Origin: Apis mellifera
Lineage: Eukaryota; Arthropoda; Insecta; Hymenoptera; Apidae
Length of the DNA stretch: 64,000 nt
Reading direction: 5' to 3'
Assembly (NCBI RefSeq): GCF_003254395.2
Contig: NC_037640.1
Coordinates: 5,066,289 to 5,130,288 of the forward strand
Shown: piece after piece, positions 61,150 to 64,000 of the stretch
Position numbering within the stretch: the stretch's first letter is position 1
Layout: each line of letters starts with the position of its first letter
The notes under the pieces: generated by a model
The model's input: the letters and a program-made list of their open reading frames with translations, nothing else
What the model was told of the DNA's origin: nothing
Database searches by the model: none
Made by a program: the position numbers and the translations under genes

Positions 61150-61370
61150 AAGGGTGGCGCGTGTCCTTCACCGCGTAAGCCTATCGAGCCACCCGCGCGT
61201 CACGTCGAATCAGTTACGTTTTAATTATCGGCGTTGTCGCGTTCAAAGGGCGCGGGATTCCGCGTGGCATTATGCGTGACCGCCGCGAGATAAATGGCGG
61301 CGACGGATTAATGTAACGGCGTGATTAATCGAGCACGTGCTCCGCGCGCTGGATTAGAGCGTTTTAAGGG
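61150..61370. promoter_or_regulatory. GC-richer enhancer-like block in the nemo upstream intron
   Basis: This block has several homeodomain-type sites (ACGGATTAATG, CTGGATTAGAG, GTGATTAATCG), a 12-bp palindrome GAGCACGTGCTC holding an E-box, a GATAAATGGCGGCGACGG string, and a GGGTGGC/GCCACCC inverted pair. It has no sustained coding frame. Clustered sites in a GC-richer island within an intron of a developmental kinase gene suggest an enhancer; this is inference. Confidence 0.35.
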
Positions 61371-62715
61371 AGGAAGTTGAAACCGCGATGAAACCAGTTC
61401 TAATGGTTCTAACACGCGAATCCCCATATCGATCGATTTCGTTCGATGCTCCCATCGTTAACAAATAGGTAAATGGAAAATGGATCTAGATTTGAATATT
61501 ATTCGTCATAAAGAAGTCAAGTGTCTCAAGAACGAGAAGCAGTTGCTTTGATCTTGAGTGAAAAAAATATGAAGAAGAAGAAGAGTATTCTGAAATTTTT
61601 ACGATGAATTTTTGAGTAATATGAATTGAATTTTCAGAGAGAGTAAACTTGTACAACTTCGAAAAGAAAAAGGAGAAAAGTAAAAAGCTTCTCTTTCTTC
61701 CTTGGGAACAAAGTTTCGAGAGATGCGCGTTGAAAAATTTGTCGACCCTCCACCTATTTATAGAGAAACGATATTTTCCACCCGCGTGAAAATAGTGTCT
61801 TCACATTGGGAAGGTTCGTCGACCTATTTGCATATAACACGACCTTTCGACCACGATTAATAAATGGACGAGGATCGAAGGATGGAAATCTCGGGTGAAA
61901 AAAGCAAAACGACAATTGACAATTAACCTGTCAACTCAGGCTCAGGATTTATACGAGACTTCTACTTCGTGGAATCCCTCCAATCTTAAAAATTCATGCA
62001 TTCAGTTTTTTCTCCTCCTTGTCGCTCGAGTTTGAACTAATAAAAGTTTGAAATAATAATAATAATAACAAAGAAGAAGAAATCTTGTGCGATCTAGAGA
62101 AATATTTAAGTCTAAGACTAATTTTTTCCTCTTTTAAATTCGATCCAAGCCCATTCAGAAATTTCGCGTACGATCATCGAGACTTGAATTCGAGTGACAA
62201 AAGAGAGAAGGAATGAATTATCGACGGGATGCTTCTCTCTTTGTTTACAAAGTAATTCTGGCGGCACAGCGAGATTGCGCGCGAGTTTCAAAATTAACCG
62301 CAAGGCCAACGGAATCGGAGAAACGATTCAACGACGACGACGATCGAGGCCAAGATCCACGAACCTCGAGTATCGAACTCGATTTGTCCTTTTAAATTAC
62401 TTTGGATGAACGAATCAAACGCAATTCCATCGAAAATCAATATCATTTCACATTTTTTTAACACTTTGCACGAGCCTGCTTCATCATCACTGAACTCGAA
62501 AATCAAATTTTAATAAAATCGTTCGAGCAAGTAAATGTACGCGCAAAAATCAGGATTGATTTCTCGTTAAAATTAAATCCCTTCGAGAATCAAAGAACGA
62601 TAAATTCGGGTGAAGATGTATTATTGTTACGAGTGTTGAAACCTTTCGAAACAATCGTCCTTCCATAATAATAGTTTCTAATATCGATTCTTTTCTACCT
62701 TGAACTAAAAATAGA

Positions 62716-63414
62716 TTGAAGAGAGAGAGAGAGAAAGAAAAAACAGAATCCAATCTCCTATTCAGCTGTTCGAATCAAGAACAGCTCGCGGAATTCTTCA
62801 TCTCTTCCTCCTCCTCCTCCTCCTCCCCAGGATCGATCTCCCCGGGAAACAAAAAACCACCCTTTCTCTATTACCCTTTACGATATCAAGACGTCGTAAC
62901 CGCAATTCCAATCACCAGAGACACCACCATCCCCCCCCCCTCACGTAAACTCAAAGAGAGAGAGAAAGACCATCCACGACACGTCGAAGCGATTTCGAGA
63001 CGCCGTGCGAGAGCGTGTTTCTCGACGTTGGAGGAGAGAAATCGACACTGCGGATATGGATACACGGATTTTTATCCCCCGTTATTGCCAAATGTTTGCT
63101 TTTTATTGCGGTCATTACACGCTCTTTACTCTTTGATTCCGTCCGATCGAAGAGAAGATATCTTTATTCGAAAAATATTCTTCCACACGCATGATATATA
63201 TTTCTCTATTTCTTATTCTGAAGAAAACAGGAAGAGATTAATTTATTTAACTCGAAAAAGGGCGAAATTTAATTTCTCTCTCGATTCCTCGTGCTTCCTT
63301 TCGGGTTCATCGCACCCGAGAGCAACGATTCCTCCTCCTCCGTTTCTTTTCCCCGGGGGACGAGCGATATATCGCGCCGAAAGTCAAGGACGACGAAGGA
63401 CCGGGCCGTGTTAA
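62716..63414 (+). other. 232-codon open frame, probably non-coding
   Basis: The longest non-repetitive open frame in the right part. It begins MKREREKEKTESNLL, has a run of eight Ser from a TCC microsatellite, and has no recognisable domain, signal peptide or membrane segment. It lies antisense to the nmo intron. Length alone in a GC-richer, stop-poor stretch is not enough to call a gene, so I record it only as a candidate. Confidence 0.15.
62808..62826. repeat. (TCC) trinucleotide run
   Basis: A short TCC run that creates the poly-Ser tract in the open frame at 62716-63414. Confidence 0.93.
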
Positions 63415-64000
63415 CACGCCAAGGTCAACGGTTTCCACCTCCTACTGCTCTCCAGATGTTGTCCACCTCCCTCGATCGATTTCTAGAAGCCTCTTGTTCC
63501 ATACAATTCGAAATATATTCTAGAACGACGAGATGATAATCGAGCAAGTGTTGGAGAAATTTCGAAGAGAACGGGGAGAGAATTGAAACGAATTGGAGGA
63601 GAGACAGATCTTGGTGATCGAACAAAGTATGTATTATTATACGAATACGCTTAATTTCGAACACGCTTAACCTGAATTATAGAAATGCTTGGCTGCAATT
63701 TTGCTAATGCCGCTCATTAACCGGTATCCATCATCTCTATTATGGACCGCCAGCTATACGCTCAGCTGTACACACGCCAACTCAAAACTATTTGCCGGCT
63801 AAAATTCAACGTTGACTCCGCGGGTTCAATACAAACTCTCCTCCCATCCCCCCGCGCAATAATGGAAGCTCGAATCTATAAGCGGTATAGAGGGCTTAGC
63901 CAACCTCTCTCTCTTGTGTTTCACACCTCTTTGTTATGATGACCGCGCGACTAATGGCTCTATTAAATATTCGCTGTTTATTAATCGACCAGCAACAACG

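Larger units (their letters stand above)
55987..64000 (-). other. nmo: nemo upstream intron, open at the right window edge
   Basis: The catalytic-loop exon begins in phase 2, so at least one more coding exon must exist upstream. I looked on the minus strand for the conserved N-lobe segments (GYGAFGVVW, VALKK, FRELKML, SDLHKII) and found none, so this stretch is read as one large intron or 5' flank. It contains the four-copy repeat at 58541-59262, a GC-richer enhancer-like block at 61.15-61.37 kb, a TA run near 60.01 kb, a (TCC) run near 62.81 kb, a weak alternative first-exon candidate at 60559-60590 and a compositionally distinct block at 63.65-63.96 kb. Confidence 0.7.

Noticed and set aside
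55987..64000. Upstream nemo kinase exons (Gly-rich loop, VALKK, SDLHKII)
   Set aside because: Looked for on the minus strand and not found; they probably lie outside the window.
1..64000. Retroviral or other large autonomous transposon, CRISPR array, prophage
   Set aside because: No reverse transcriptase, integrase or transposase motifs, no regularly spaced direct repeats with unique spacers, and intron-containing eukaryotic gene structure throughout.

Overview
This is a nuclear DNA window from an animal, most likely a bee. The only firmly identified gene is the insect form of Nemo-like kinase (nemo, nmo): its exons are nearly identical in protein to Drosophila nemo. They sit as small GC-richer islands in very AT-rich DNA full of short microsatellites, homopolymer runs and CT/GA tracts, which fits a hymenopteran, honey-bee-like genome. 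The species is an inference. I see no bacterial operon, CRISPR array, rRNA or convincing tRNA, and no transposase or reverse-transcriptase coding region.

Right part (41.5-64 kb): the 3' two-thirds of nmo, read on the minus strand. Six coding exons (55901-55986, 55521-55730, 54972-55160, 52619-52820, 49639-49732, 41565-41619) join with matching phases and GT-AG introns. They encode 278 residues, from the start of the catalytic loop (HRDIKPGN) to the natural C-terminus (PSPHQWE, stop). The N-lobe exons (glycine loop, catalytic lysine) were not found in 56-64 kb and should lie beyond the right edge. The introns hold a tandem duplication that copied a splice donor (52182-52627), a four-copy array of about 180 bp (58541-59262), trinucleotide repeats and several GC-richer patches that look like conserved non-coding DNA.

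Middle part (20-41.5 kb): no recognised protein gene apart from one short candidate first coding exon on the minus strand (20122-20160) with a myristoylation and palmitoylation type N-terminus (MGNGSSCC). The stretch also has a 262-bp TTAA-flanked piggyBac-like miniature element (21421-21690), a strong 18-bp RNA-type hairpin (29739-29792), and a long pyrimidine-rich (plus strand) zone of about 29-41 kb, part of which may be nmo 3' UTR.

Left part (1-20 kb): AT-rich DNA with no recognised exon. It is broken by GC-richer islands near 5.6-6.3 kb (perfect NRF1-type site), 8.7-10.7 kb (CTCF-like site, 12-bp palindrome, strong splice donor) and 18.8-19.1 kb. If the 20.1-kb exon is real, this stretch is probably its first intron. 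The short open frames here are not convincing as genes.

Functionally, only nmo can be interpreted: a proline-directed Ser/Thr kinase of the MAPK superfamily that modulates Wnt, TGF-beta and Notch signalling and planar polarity. Everything else is candidate structure or regulation that needs RNA-seq or comparative alignment.
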